From Entomortierella parvispora (lineage: Eukaryota; Mortierellomycota; Mortierellomycetes; Mortierellales; Mortierellaceae): DNA of 64,000 nucleotides. The DNA is taken from NCBI GenBank assembly GCA_963573315.1, contig OY752145.1, positions 1,054,001 to 1,118,000 on the forward strand, in the 5' to 3' direction. The translations under genes were made by a program, and so were the position numbers. Positions 40,238 to 51,522 of this stretch are shown in pieces. The notes under the pieces were generated by a model, which did not search any database, was not told where the DNA came from, and saw only the letters and a list, made by a program, of their open reading frames with translations. Position 1 is the first letter of the stretch. The number at the start of each line of letters is the position of its first letter.

Positions 40238-43200
40238 CTAGAACTGCAGCTCAAAATCGTCATGGTTGCTGTTGAGAGGTGATTCTTGGTGAAGATACTG
40301 ATCTGAAGAATCCACCCTGAAAGGACTGAACCCCCAGTCGTTCTCACCATCGTCCGAGTAGAGTAGATTCATGGCCGGTGAACTGCCAATTATTGGAGAA
40401 GAGTCCGGAGCCAGAGTCGTTGAAGCGCCATTGTCGCGTTCAGAGCCAGCGATCATGGAGAAACTGGTCGATGTTGACTCTGTGGCTCCGTTGCTCTTTG
40501 GAATAAACGCTGCCAGAGGATCGACTCCCAATGTTAGATTATCACCAGCAGTGACACCGAATGGATTCGGCAAGCCAGAAGCATCCAAAGGGACCTGACC
40601 TTGAGGCTCATCATCGACAAGGTTCTCGAAATTGAGAGGTTTCATCTTTGGCTGGCGCGAAATCTCCTGGGCAAGCCGTTGCTGTTCTTGGTACCACCGG
40701 AAGGCGTTTGAAGTCGGTGTCACGTTCATATCCTTGCGTTCCGTTGGCTGCTTGGCGCGATTGAGCAAGCCTTCGACCTCGGAATCATCTACCTCCACAT
40801 CTGGAGGATCGCTTAGAACAAAGTCGAAAAAGTTTTCAGTCCTCGTATCCGGGTTCCACCTCTCAAAATGGCTCAAAAGTGTTTTGTTGAATCCAATGGC
40901 TGACTTGGATTCCGGATCTTGTTCTGAGTGACCTTTCCCAGATGTCAAGGTTGAGGACGAATGCGGCATCTCTTGCTTTTGCTTCTTTGTACGCTGTTTT
41001 GATGAGGACAAACGTGAATCTGTGGCTGAATGAGGCTCTGGGTGTTCATAACGGGCTGATAAAGAGGGCTCTCTGGGAGTGTGTTTCGGCTGGGACGTTA
41101 AGCTAGGACTGGAGTGCTGAGATTGGTCGTGTAAGGTTCGTGAATGGGAATTGAAGGATGACCTAACCGAAGGTGTGGCAGATACTGAGCGTCGTTTGAT
41201 ATCTGTGAAGTCGTCCAGTGCGCTCCGTTTCTGACTCCAGCTTGGCGACTGGAGAAGTTTTGAGGATTTTGCATCCAGATGCTGCTCATAATCAGAATTA
41301 TCTAGAGACTCGTCGGAAAGGTCGTGCTCATCGATGTCCTCCTGCCCATGTTGTTTCTTCTGAGTTCGCTTCAGCTGTTTCTTTTTCTCATTCATCGCGG
41401 TCAAGGCCATTGTCATCGTCGACATCGGGAACGAATGCACTCCATTATGACCATGACCATGACCGTGACTATTGCCGTGGCGAAGTTTGGGGCCTGGTGT
41501 TCCTCTATTCAACAGCGTCGTTTCTCTAGGACGAGTTGTCGGTTGAGGGGATGGTGATCGAGAGGGCGACCGAGAGGAGGCAGAGTCATGTACTTCGTGA
41601 ACCGAATCATGATCGAACCCATTGTCGAATTCGTAATGTTGTGAACGCGACTGCGACTGCGAGGATCTCCGCACCTTGCTGGATCGGGAAGAGCCGCGGT
41701 GCAAACTAGGCTGAATAAATGTGGTGCGTTTGTCTACAAGTCCTTCCATACGCTCCCGATATCGCTTGGCTTTCTCTGCTTCAAAAACCCGGAATTCCTC
41801 ATTCTGGCGCATTTGTAGGTCCCGTAACTGCTCCAACTGTTTTCTTTGGAACTCTTCTTGATCCTTCCGTTGCTGAGATTGGAGCTGCTCCAATTCGAGG
41901 CGATGTTGAATCTGGAGATCTTCCCGAGTATGAAAAGCTACCTTTCCTTCAGATGCACCATTGGTCCTGACCGGCCTATCTATTTTGACTATGTCGTCAT
42001 CGCCTAGAGCATCGTCCATATCAGCATGCCTTGATTTGCCGCGGTTTCCTTTGTTACGGTTTGCTCTGGCGTCTCCGTCAGCTACATCCCAGGTCTGTCC
42101 GATAAAGCGATCGCTGCCCTTGCCTCTTTTATAACGCTTCACAGTCATCTCCTCATGGTCAGAGTCTTGATCGACATCCAATGATCGTGCTTGGTGATGG
42201 TGTTTGGAAACGCTAGAGACAAGATCGCGCTTTCTTGGCCTGTCTGACGACCGAGTTGGCATGTGTCCGAGCTGCTCCGCAGTTGGTTCGAGTTTAATTG
42301 CTTCGTCGGCTGGGTCTTTGTGTTCCAGTTGAGAATTTTTAATAAGTTCCAGCATTTCCGAGTTGTCTTTACCAATATCCTCGAGGACTTCGTCAAAGAT
42401 ATCGGAGAAGAGGTCCATGCTCTGATAATGCAAATCCTGTCCGATCTGGATTTGTGCGCTGGCCAGTTTGGATTTTAATGAACGCAAGTGCTATAAACAG
42501 ACGTGATGACGATTGGCGTTAATAACAGCAGCCCCCTTGACAAAGACGGGACATGGAAACAAAAGACTACGCCACTTACATTAACCACCTGAGCACGCTT
42601 TAGTATTCGATCAGCTGCCTCTTCATCGCGGCGCTTTCGATCTTCTTCTGCTTCTTCTGCCAACATGGCCAGCTCTTGTTCCATCTCCAGAGCAGTGGGA
42701 CTGCGATCGAGGCCAGATTTTGGCGGGCGGACATTGAGACTCTCGATCGTCGATGACTGGGTCTGTGACGTTGAGCCTGCTGTGGTCGATGTTGTTGCTT
42801 GTGAAGGTTCTATACTGGACTTTGTCTTTGGTGCTCGACGTTTCACAGGAAAAGGACACTCGGGTGGTGGCAGACCAGCGGCGACAGCGGCGGCGGCAGC
42901 AGCTTCGTGCTGCTGACGGAGGATCGTCTTTTTGTACTGGCCTCTCTTCTTGCGAGGAACGGGAACCTTGTCAGTCCTCTCGCCTTCCGTCTTGATCCCA
43001 TCCGAAGTGCTCTGGGCCGCAGGCGCAGCGCCAGAGGAGCCTGGGGTATTTGGGCTTTGGGCTTTCTGTGCGGTAGCTGACCGCTGCGCTGTTGCTGCCT
43101 CAAGCTGGGACGAGGCTGAGGAATGGAATGTTGGTGGCAAATGTAATGATTGAAAAGAGTCCATGCTGTGGTGGTGGTGCTGATGCTGGGAACCCATCAT
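40238..43200 (-). CDS. Large low-complexity coiled-coil protein, probably nuclear
   Basis: Exons 42580-43200 and 40238-42490 join in phase 0 to 957 residues. I do not recognise a family. The N-terminal part holds a His run, a basic patch resembling a nuclear signal or AT-hook (PRKKRGQYKKTILRQ) and an Ala run. The segment across the exon junction looks ordered and conserved-like (AADRILKRAQVVNHLRSLKSKLASAQ, then DLFSDIFDEVLEDIGKDNSEMLELIK). Around residues 440-510 a strong Gln/Glu/Arg coiled coil occurs (LELEQLQSQQRKDQEEFQRK..). The rest is Ser/His/Arg-rich with many KR patches, and the tail is acidic (NDWGFSPFRVDSS). Features suggest a chromatin or RNA-associated scaffold (inference). It lies tandem to the ZZZ3-like gene and divergent from gamma-adaptin. 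Confidence 0.7.
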
Positions 43201-43929
43201 TGGCAGTGGATGGGGGAATGGAACGCTTGGGTGGACCTGCGCTCTGAAAGAAGAAAGTGAGGGCAGAAGGAAGGAAGAGGGTGTGGGTGTGAAGGAGGAT
43301 GGGTGTGAGAGTGTGTGTGTTTATGTTTTTTTTTCTTTTTTTGCACTCAGCAATGAGACGCGTCAATAAAAAGGAAAGAGGGACAAGGGGAAAGAAGAGA
43401 TGGGCAGTTCGCGTGGAATGAGGAATAAGAAAAGCAAGAGATGAGAGATAAAAAAGGGGACACGAGAAGGCAGGGATGAGGATGGCGAAATAAAGAGGAA
43501 GGAAGGGTGGAAAGGAAGAAGAGAAAGAAGAGCAGGTGAAGAAGGGTGGACTCTGTCGCTCCTCCGCATCCACGAGAATTGCACAAATGCCACGCCACGG
43601 GACTGCGAAACGCGTCTCGCCCAGACGAGATAAATGAAACACAGCATGAGCGATCCCGCCGTCTTCCTGTGCGTGGCCCGTTCCGCCTCGAAGAGTGTGC
43701 TGTTCGCTCTGTCTGTGTCTGTCTGTCTGTCTGTCACCCCGTCTGTCTTTCTGTGTGCTGTCACTCCGCTCTGTCGCTGTCCTCCCATCCATCTCGCTCA
43801 TCATCTCGGTCATCTCGTCACGTCTCGCTCCTTCCCCGTCATCGCCCTCATCGCCCCGTTCCCCCCTCCTCCGCCTCCTCCTCTTTTCGCTACCTTCATC
43901 CTTCTTCATCATCATCATCTGACCCACCA
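43201..43929. promoter_or_regulatory. Divergent intergenic region, coiled-coil gene / gamma-adaptin
   Basis: About 730 bp. The half next to the coiled-coil gene is purine-rich on the + strand (43370-43560). The half next to gamma-adaptin is CT-rich (43680-43925), with a short (TGTC)n tract at about 43711-43735. No gene seen. Confidence 0.4.
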
Positions 43930-46900
43930 ATGGTGTTTTACCGCCTGAAAGGTATACCGTCGTTGCTCTCCGTCTTCAAAGTGGCGTCCTCTTTTATTCT
44001 GACCATCAAGCGCGACCCAAAAACATGCAACATCTCGCCTTATCTCGCACGCTTCCTCCCTGCACAAACCACTCACTGGACTGCAAAGTACCCCTTACAT
44101 GAACGGTCCCTGACGTGTCTCCATACATCCGCTTAGACCTCATCAAGGCCATCCGTGCCTGCAAGACCCACGCGGATGAACGGGCTGTCATCCAGAAAGA
44201 ATCCGCATTCATTCGAACCTCGTTCAAGGAAGAGAATACTGAGCTCCGCCATGCCAACATTTCCAAGCTGCTGTACATTCACATGCTCGGATACCCTGCC
44301 CATTTCGGTCAAATCGAATGTCTGAAGCTGGCTGCTAGTCCATTGTTCTCGGACAAACGATTGGGCTATCTTGGAACTATGCTCCTGTTGGACGAAAATC
44401 AGGAAGTGCTGACCCTCCTCACCAACTCGCTTAAAAAGTAAGCGACAAAAGGATCAAACGATGCAGGACCATGGCGCCATGATCCCCCACAAAGACAACT
44501 CACTGTTCTCTCCTCCTTGCCCTCTAGCGATTTGAACCACGCCAACATGTACATTGTTGGACTAGCGCTGTGCACTTTGGGAAACATTGCGTCTGCGGAA
44601 ATGTCGCGTGATCTGACTTCAGAGGTCGAAAAGCTTCTTGGAAGCTCCAACATGTATATCCGAAAGAAGGTATTCAGGACTAAAAGACGTATCACCACAC
44701 GCAGACTCAAATCTACAGGAATTGCAGCACTCATACTAAAAGTCTGGATTTCAATTTGTTCTCTAGGCTGCACTTTGTGCTATCAGGATCATCCGCAAAG
44801 TGCCTGAACTGCAAGTGGACTATGTTGAGCGTGCATCATCGCTTTTGAATGACCGCAACCATGGCGTTCTTCTCTCTGGCATTACTCTTATCACAGAAAT
44901 GTGCCTTGCTTCAGACAAGACTCTTTTGCGGTTCCGCAAGAGCGTTCCTATTCTAGTCCGCCATCTGAAGAACCTCGTCAGCGCAGGTTTCTCCGCTGAA
45001 CACGATGTCACTGGAGTGAACGACCCTTTCTTGCAGATCAGAATCTTGCGCCTCCTTCGCATTCTTGGAAAGGATGATGTGGAGAGCAGTGAAGCTATGA
45101 ACGATATTTTGGCCCAGGTATGTTGTTCAAGACTATCGAGTCCGGTCTACGATCAATGCGAATGAAAATAGGAATTCAGACTGTTATCTGCTCTCATAGG
45201 TGGCCACCAACACTGAGTCTTCCAAAAACGTTGGCAATTCCATCTTGTACGAAACTGTCCTCACCATCATGGAGACGCCTTCCGATAATGCTCTTCGTGT
45301 TCTCGCCATCAACATTCTTGGAAAATTCCTTAGCAACAGAGATAACAACATTAGGTGCGACTTCACGACTTTACTTGTTGGCAACGAACACGGCGATATG
45401 AAAAAAATTGACGGCTGACCAATAATGTACCATATTTTGCCATCACAGATACGTTGCCTTGACCACCCTCAACAAATCCATCTCTTTGGATGTCAATGCA
45501 GTGCAGCGTCACCGAAATATTATCCTGGACTGCCTCCGCGATGCTGACATCTCTATCCGCCGCCGTGCTCTGGAGTTATCCTTCTCGTTGATCAACGAGT
45601 CTAATGTCCGCGTCTTGACACGCGAGCTTTTGGCTTTCTTGGAGATTGCCGACAATGAGTTCAAGCCTAGTATGACGACAAAGATCTGTCTTGCGGCGGA
45701 AAGGTAACTATCAAGCCTTGTTGAAAGGAACAGTAAAGTCATATTGTTAGATTTCATGCACTGACCTTTTTGACCGCTTTGTTTTCTCTAGATTTGCTCC
45801 CAACAAACGCTGGCACATTGACACAGTTTTGCGTGTTCTGAAGCTTGCAGGAAACTATGTCCGCGAAGAAATGTTGGCGTCCTTCATTCGCCTCATTACT
45901 CAGACCCAAGAAATGCAGGGATATACTGTTCAAAAACTGTACTCGGCTCTTAAGGACGATATTTCGCAAGAGTCTCTCACATTGGCCGGAGTCTGGGTTA
46001 TTGGAGAATATGGTGACATTCTCGTTCAAGGTGGAAACTATGAGGAAGAGGAACTCGCCAAAGAGGTATGCTGTCAAAGGATTTTTATTCTCGGTCTTAA
46101 ATTCCTTTTGCGAACTATGGACCTAACTGGCTATTTTTCATTATCCTTATTCTTCTCAGGTGTCAGAATCTGATGTCATTGACCTTCTGGAATCCATTCT
46201 CGCTGGGCCTTTTACCAACCAAGTTCTTCGGGAGTACATTATCACAGCCCTGATGAAGTTGACGTCCAGATTTTCGTCAGCATCGTCCTCAGAGAGAGTG
46301 AAACAGTTAATGACCGGATTCTCCACGTCTATTGAGGTCGAGATTCAACAGCGTGCTGTCGAGTTCACTAACCTGTTCCAATACGACGAGATCCGTCCTG
46401 CTGTTTTGGAAAGAATGCCTGTCATGCAAATCAAAGAGACGGTCATTGCCGGCGAGCATCTTAACAGCGCCTGTATGTCATATTGACCCAGAACCATTAT
46501 GGTGGTATAATTATCTACGAAATCAAACTAATGCTTTCCAAATTCCTATGCTTATATAGCTTCTGGCAGTGCCGCCGCTCAAGCAATCGATGCTGCCGGT
46601 CCAAGCGACCAAGATGTAGGTTTCACACCAGGCTATGATGCAAGAAAGAAGAAAATTCCCGTGGAGATGATATCTAACCCTCCCATAACGGCATCTCTGT
46701 AGCTTTTACTGGATCTCATGGGTATTGGCACCAGTGGAGGCACTACCAATGCCCAAATCAACACAGGGACCACTTCGTTGGCTGGAAATGGCCCTGCAAG
46801 CAACATTGATTTGCTGGCTGATCTGTTCGGAGGCTCAAGTGTGTCCCCGTCAACGGCGGCCAAGCCTTCAGCAGTTGCAGTTGGTGATCTATTTGCAGGA

Positions 46901-47504
46901 CTTGGTTCACCTGCCAGTGCTGGATCACCTCCAGCTCATGCTAATAGCAACATTCTGGACCTTCTTGGAGGTGGGATGGCAGCAGCTCAGGCGCCTACCC
47001 CTGCACCCGGTTTTACTCGGACAGCTTCCAGTGCCAGCAATGGTTCGGCCAACAGCCAGGGCTCATCTCAAAAGACCTTCCCAGTTTATAGCAAGAACGG
47101 TTTCTCGATCGTTTTCACACCACAGCGTGACAGCACCAACCCCAATGTTGTCAACATCCTTATCACGTTCCAAAACGACCAAAATGTCTCTGGAGGAACG
47201 ATTAGCGGGGTACAGTTTCATGCTGCCGTTACAAAGACTCAACAACTCCAGATGCGAGCTGCCTCATCGAACGAGATCCCCGCTGGAGGCAACGCTACGC
47301 AATTGCTCAAGATTGCTAACCCACAAAAGGTGAAGGAAGACACACGTATTATATCTGTAGTAGTAAGAATCACGCTAACCTTCGTACTTGCCTCTCCTGT
47401 AGACCCCCGTTCGCCTGCGTCTCAAGGTCGTATATACCACTGCCAACCATGGCGCTGTCTCTGATCTGTCCGAGTTCGCAGGATTCCCCGAAGGCGCTTA
47501 CTAG
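43930..47504 (+). CDS. APL4: AP-1 adaptor complex subunit gamma (gamma-adaptin)
   Basis: Large subunit of the clathrin adaptor AP-1, sorting cargo between trans-Golgi and endosomes. Eleven exons join in phase: 43930-43951, 44137-44437, 44528-44669, 44767-45117, 45200-45354, 45449-45703, 45792-46065, 46160-46472, 46560-46615, 46703-47329, 47403-47504. They give 865 residues. The trunk has the canonical [22 protein letters not shown] and [20 protein letters not shown]. The hinge (about residues 610-735) is rich in Gly, Ala and Ser and carries clathrin-box-like LLDLM and [13 protein letters not shown] motifs. The ear domain ([16 protein letters not shown] to the C-terminal GFPEGAY) is intact. 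The first exon codes only seven residues (MVFYRLK), a start that matches the short family N-terminus. AATAAA follows at about 47533. Confidence 0.96.
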
Positions 47505-47721
47505 TACCAGTCCAGCACATAGAATCCTAAAAAAAATAAACCTGATTGAACAAACAGCACGGTAGGCTATCCAATGGGCTACCTTCTGTCAACATTGAGA
47601 ACGTGAGAGCACCGTGTCAGGATGTGGAAAAGTGAAGGCTCGGCTCGTGTTAACAATGACTTTTGTTCTCTCTTCTTGCTTCCTTGATTTTCTTTACTAT
47701 ACTCTTCACATCTCCTCTGCC

Positions 47722-48705
47722 ATGACCTCTCCATCAAGCATCGTCTGCTACTACGACATCGTGTCGCCTTACAGCTACTTTGGTGTCTTGCTCCTTAACC
47801 GCTACAAAGAACAGTGGGGCAACAACGTCCAGGTCGAGCTGCGACCCATGTTCCTCCACGGAATCATGACCGTAAAGTGACTCATGAGCATTCTCCATCT
47901 GTCCAATCCATTCATGAATGAACCGAACAGTTACCCCTAATACTGGTATCGGTCGGTCTGTTTCGCGGTAATAGGGCTCGAAAAACCAACCCCCAGCCAA
48001 CGTTCCAGCCAAAGGAACATACATGGTACGACTCAGGGACAACAAAGCTACAGCCTGCTTCGTCATATGGCGCCATCACAGCCAGCATGTTGATTTGTTT
48101 TTTTTTCTATAGTTCTCGGATTTGGAGAGGATCAGTAACATTACAGGGATCCCATATTCCTTCCCCACGCAGTTCCCTGTGATGACTGTCCATGTCTTGC
48201 GGTTGCTAATCGTGATCGAAAATCAAGAACCCGCCTTGTACGAGGCCTGCATTGAAGCGGTACGTTTAATGGCTCCCTTCCAAGCCCCAAGAGGTGAATG
48301 CCGTATCGTATCTTAACTTTTTTATTTCTCATTTGCTTTCACTCCACTCCCTATCGCTTGTTTGCTGTCCTCAATTAGCTCTATGACGTATATTGGGGGC
48401 AAGGCAAGGACGTCACCCAAAAGGAGGCCATTGTCGCTGCATTGGCACCCATCTTTGGTGGCTCTGAGGCCAGAGTAGAAGAACTCATTCAGATGGCAGC
48501 CGAAAAGGACATTAAACAAAAGCTGGTCGAAAACACAAACGAGGCCTTGGACAAGGGTGCCTTTGGTGCTCCTTCGTTTGTGGTCAAGAAGGCTGGGTCG
48601 GATGAGGAACATTTCTTTTTTGGATCGGATCGCTTTGAGCTCATGACCAATCTCTTGGATCTGCCTTATCACGGCCTTGCAATCAATAAGTCTGCCAAGT
48701 TGTAA
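47722..48705 (+). CDS. GST-kappa / 2-hydroxychromene-2-carboxylate isomerase-like
   Basis: Thioredoxin-fold enzyme of the DsbA-like kappa class of glutathione transferases, usually mitochondrial or peroxisomal. Exons 47722-47871, 47975-48025, 48113-48259 and 48379-48705 join in phase to 224 residues, matching the family's ~226. Features: CYYDIVSPYSYFGVLLLNRY with the catalytic Ser and SPYS motif, NQPPANVPAKGTYM, PTQFPVMTVHVLRLL, WGQGKDVTQKE and the substrate-loop GAFGAPSFVV. The C-terminus ends in Ser-Ala-Lys-Leu (SAKL), close to the peroxisomal SKL-type tripeptide with AKL as the last three residues. Peroxisomal targeting is therefore plausible. Start 47722 follows a CT-rich leader. AATAAA lies at 48717. 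Confidence 0.94.
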
Positions 48706-49356
48706 ACTTGCCTTCTAATAAAGTGTGTATCTATAACGCTTACTCGTAATTTTCCAGTTCCTTCTTCACTCATGTCGACCACTACCCGTCTATCGCTTCA
48801 TTTCATCGTGGTCACGTTTTTTGAACTGCTTGCCTAACGCGTCCTCGTCTTTGAATAACACACTTTCGCAATTCGTAGATAACGGAGTGAAGGGGGTGTT
48901 TGCCCTAGAAACTGCCAACATTTTTTGTTCTAATATGGAGCGTTGTTATAATAGCACCACCATCTCCTTCAGCTTCCCCTTAAACAAAGGCTCCTTTTGC
49001 CTCGGGGGTCAATCCTCGCCTTTGAGGAGAAGCACTATTCTGCAGTTCATCAGGTGTCCTTTGGAACGCGTTGAACCACAGAACACCCCTCGCACCCATT
49101 GGAGGTCAGCGTCACCTCCTTGCAAAATGGTTCCCCTTCATGCTGATCAAGGTATTGTCGTGAACTGGATAGGCCCGGCCCCTTATTTGCACAAGTGAGA
49201 TCAAGCATGAACCTTTTTTCATCACCCACTAACTGTTGGATGACAATGGTAGATCCGTTCCAACAGGAAAAAAAGGGACTTATAAAGATATCGCACTCGC
49301 TTGTTCGGATTCTCAAGTCATACTCGCTCTAATATCTTCCCCATCCCATACACATT
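48706..49356. other. Intergenic region, no gene seen
   Basis: About 650 bp between GST-kappa and the secreted protein gene. It holds the GST-kappa polyadenylation signal and the promoter of the next gene; open frames are short and not protein-like. Confidence 0.45.
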
Positions 49357-50775
49357 ATGAAAGTCTCGTCTATGATCATGACAGCCAGCGCTGTCATCCT
49401 CACCTCGTCCATCTACGCTCGTCCAGCCCTTCTTCCCGGAATTCTTGACGTCAAAATCGGGCTTTCTTGTTTGTTCGAGTAAGATAATGACCAACGCCTG
49501 TTTCTCCACCAGGGATGACAACACCCGAGTCTTTTTTTTTTTATCGACTTTTGTTACAACGTTCAATCTAGGATTGTGAATTCTCGGAATATCCCAGACA
49601 ACTGCAATGTGGCCTTGGTAAGCGGTCTGCAAACGTGTCGAATTCGTCCGTGACGTTGTTCGAGAGTTAACACTATACAACCCCTCTCTTATTTTTTGTA
49701 GACGGAATTCAACTTTGTGCAGTCTGCAAAAGTGTCTGATATGACCTTCAACCTGCGAGGTGCCACCCCTCAGATATCTTTACGGAAAGCAGGTATCAAG
49801 CTCTTGGGCATCCCTGGGATCTCAACTCTTCCTATTGTCCGCACCAAGTTCGATGTACAGTACATGTTTCTTTTTTGTCTTGAGGTTTGCATCTTGCTCA
49901 GCCTTTTGTATCATATTGTACCTAACGCACCCTTATCAATTTCAAACGCTCTCTTAATCAAGTTGTCGATATGGGTAAGCGGGATTTCAGTAGAACGTAC
50001 TGCCCAAAGAAAATATTTGCTGTTTTCCGTTCCTGACTTTACATTTCTGTCCATTTGACAAAACTAGGATGGCAACGCAATGACCTCTTCGTTTGTCTCT
50101 GACTGGACCGGCGTGACGACCAAGGGCTTTGACGTCGAGATGGACGTTACGCCCACCACCTTGACCATTAACCCTGAGCATTCGCAAGCCTTCACCGCGC
50201 TCCTCGTGACCTTAATCAAGGCGGTCAGCCATACCATCGCGCTCCGGGGTCATGCCAGTGTGGAGATTGCTCTTTCCGTCCCTGGATTACCGATCCTAGG
50301 CGCCCTGGGTGTTCCATCTCGCCTGGATATCAAGACCATTCCCATTTTGGGGGCTGCTGTCTCTACAGATATTACGTTACAGGGCCTTGACAGCTTTGGG
50401 GGTGTTGGTCAAGGTCTATTGGACTCTGTTTCTGCAGTCGAGAAGGTTGGGGCGGACGCAGGCTTGGTCCGGTTCAAAATGATACTTCATAATCCTGCTT
50501 CGATTTCGATCGAAATGGGCGACATCAAGTTTCAAGTGTGGGTTCCAGGCTCGAGAACTGAGCTTTTGGGAGTGGCGACCTTTCATGAGCTTAGCGTGGT
50601 GCCTGGTGAGAACACTGTGGATATTCTCCTCGAGGCCGACTCTGTAGCTAAACTAGGCGCGTACTTTCCGGCCAAGAAGGGATTGTCCCTGACATTCAGT
50701 GGGTACGCAGGTTCGTCCGACAACCCCATTGCACTTGGGGCGATGTCTGCCCTAGAATTTATCGTGAAATTCTGA
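49357..50775 (+). CDS. Secreted beta-rich protein, DUF3712/LEA-2-like (tentative)
   Basis: Exons 49357-49478, 49572-49617, 49702-49854, a probable 12-nt micro-exon 49963-49974, and 50068-50775 join in phase to 346 residues (342 without the micro-exon). The protein opens with a signal peptide (MIMTASAVILTSSIYA) and has no membrane segment afterwards. Repeating beta-strand-like phrases (VSDMTFNLRGATPQISLRKAGIK; GVTTKGFDVEMDVTPTTLTI; RFKMILHNPASISIEMGDIKFQV) recall fungal DUF3712 / LEA-2-like extracellular domains. I could not confirm this by alignment. The 49855-49962 stretch stays open in one frame but reads as a hydrophobic run, contains a CTAAC branch-like motif, and is better read as intron. 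Function unknown. Confidence 0.75.
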
Positions 50776-51451
50776 GTGAGAGTTCTGTGGAATACATTAA
50801 ATGTATTGAAGGGAAATATGAGCTCTCGTTATAATCACCTTTGGCCCCTTTTCCAGAGGAATAGTGTCTTCAGCACGGGACTTCATTTGCTTGTCTACTA
50901 GGAATCCTAGGCTGAAGGTGAATTGGGCGAATGCAGCGACAAAAGGAGTTCTTCGCTGTGAAGTCTGGAAGGAGTTGTGGTTGAGATTGCAAATTGTGAG
51001 GGTGGGTTTATGAGTTACAGCCGGACCGAGTACTCGTATATATTTATACTGAATTGAAGGATACGAATCGTATTGGAGGGTGTGAGGATGAAGCTCGTAC
51101 TAGAGAAAGTCGACAAGCTTCTAATTCGCAAGGAAAGCAAAGTCAAAGTCGGTATAGAGGAACAAGGCCAAAGAGCCACTCTAACAGTAGTAGGACGATG
51201 TTTGACACGACAAAAGAAGTCGGCTGAAGGATAGTCGCGTTCTATCGCGTCATTTCCGATTGGTCTGCCAGGTGGAATGGAATATAGTGATTTGCCATCC
51301 TAGGTCGTTTTTCGTAGCATTCCTGGACGGCAGCCAACTTAAAAAAAAACCAACAATAACGGGTCGACGATAGACCTTCGGGCCAGATGCCCAACGACTC
51401 AATGAGCGAGAGGCTGCACAGCCTCACAGGCAAATGAAAATAAAACAAAAT
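50776..51451. other. Intergenic region, no gene seen
   Basis: About 680 bp between the secreted-protein gene and the tRNA. Mixed composition, no long coding frame on either strand and no repeat. Positions just left of the tRNA (51424-51451) are A-rich, giving the minus-strand T run that should end Pol III transcription. Confidence 0.45.
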
Positions 51452-51522
51452 TGCGTGGTCCGGGAATCGAACCCGGGTCTACCGCGTGGCAGGCGGTAAT
51501 TATACCACTAAACCAACCACGC
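51452..51522 (-). tRNA. tRNA-Gly, anticodon GCC
   Basis: A 71-nt cloverleaf, intronless. Acceptor arms GCGTGGT / ACCACGC pair over seven bases with A as discriminator (51452). The A box is TGGTTTAGTGG and the B box GGGTTCGAATCC. The anticodon stem ACCGC/GCGGT encloses the loop CTGCCAC with anticodon GCC (51488-51490). A T-rich stretch follows on the minus strand. It is the only tRNA in the window. Confidence 0.97.
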
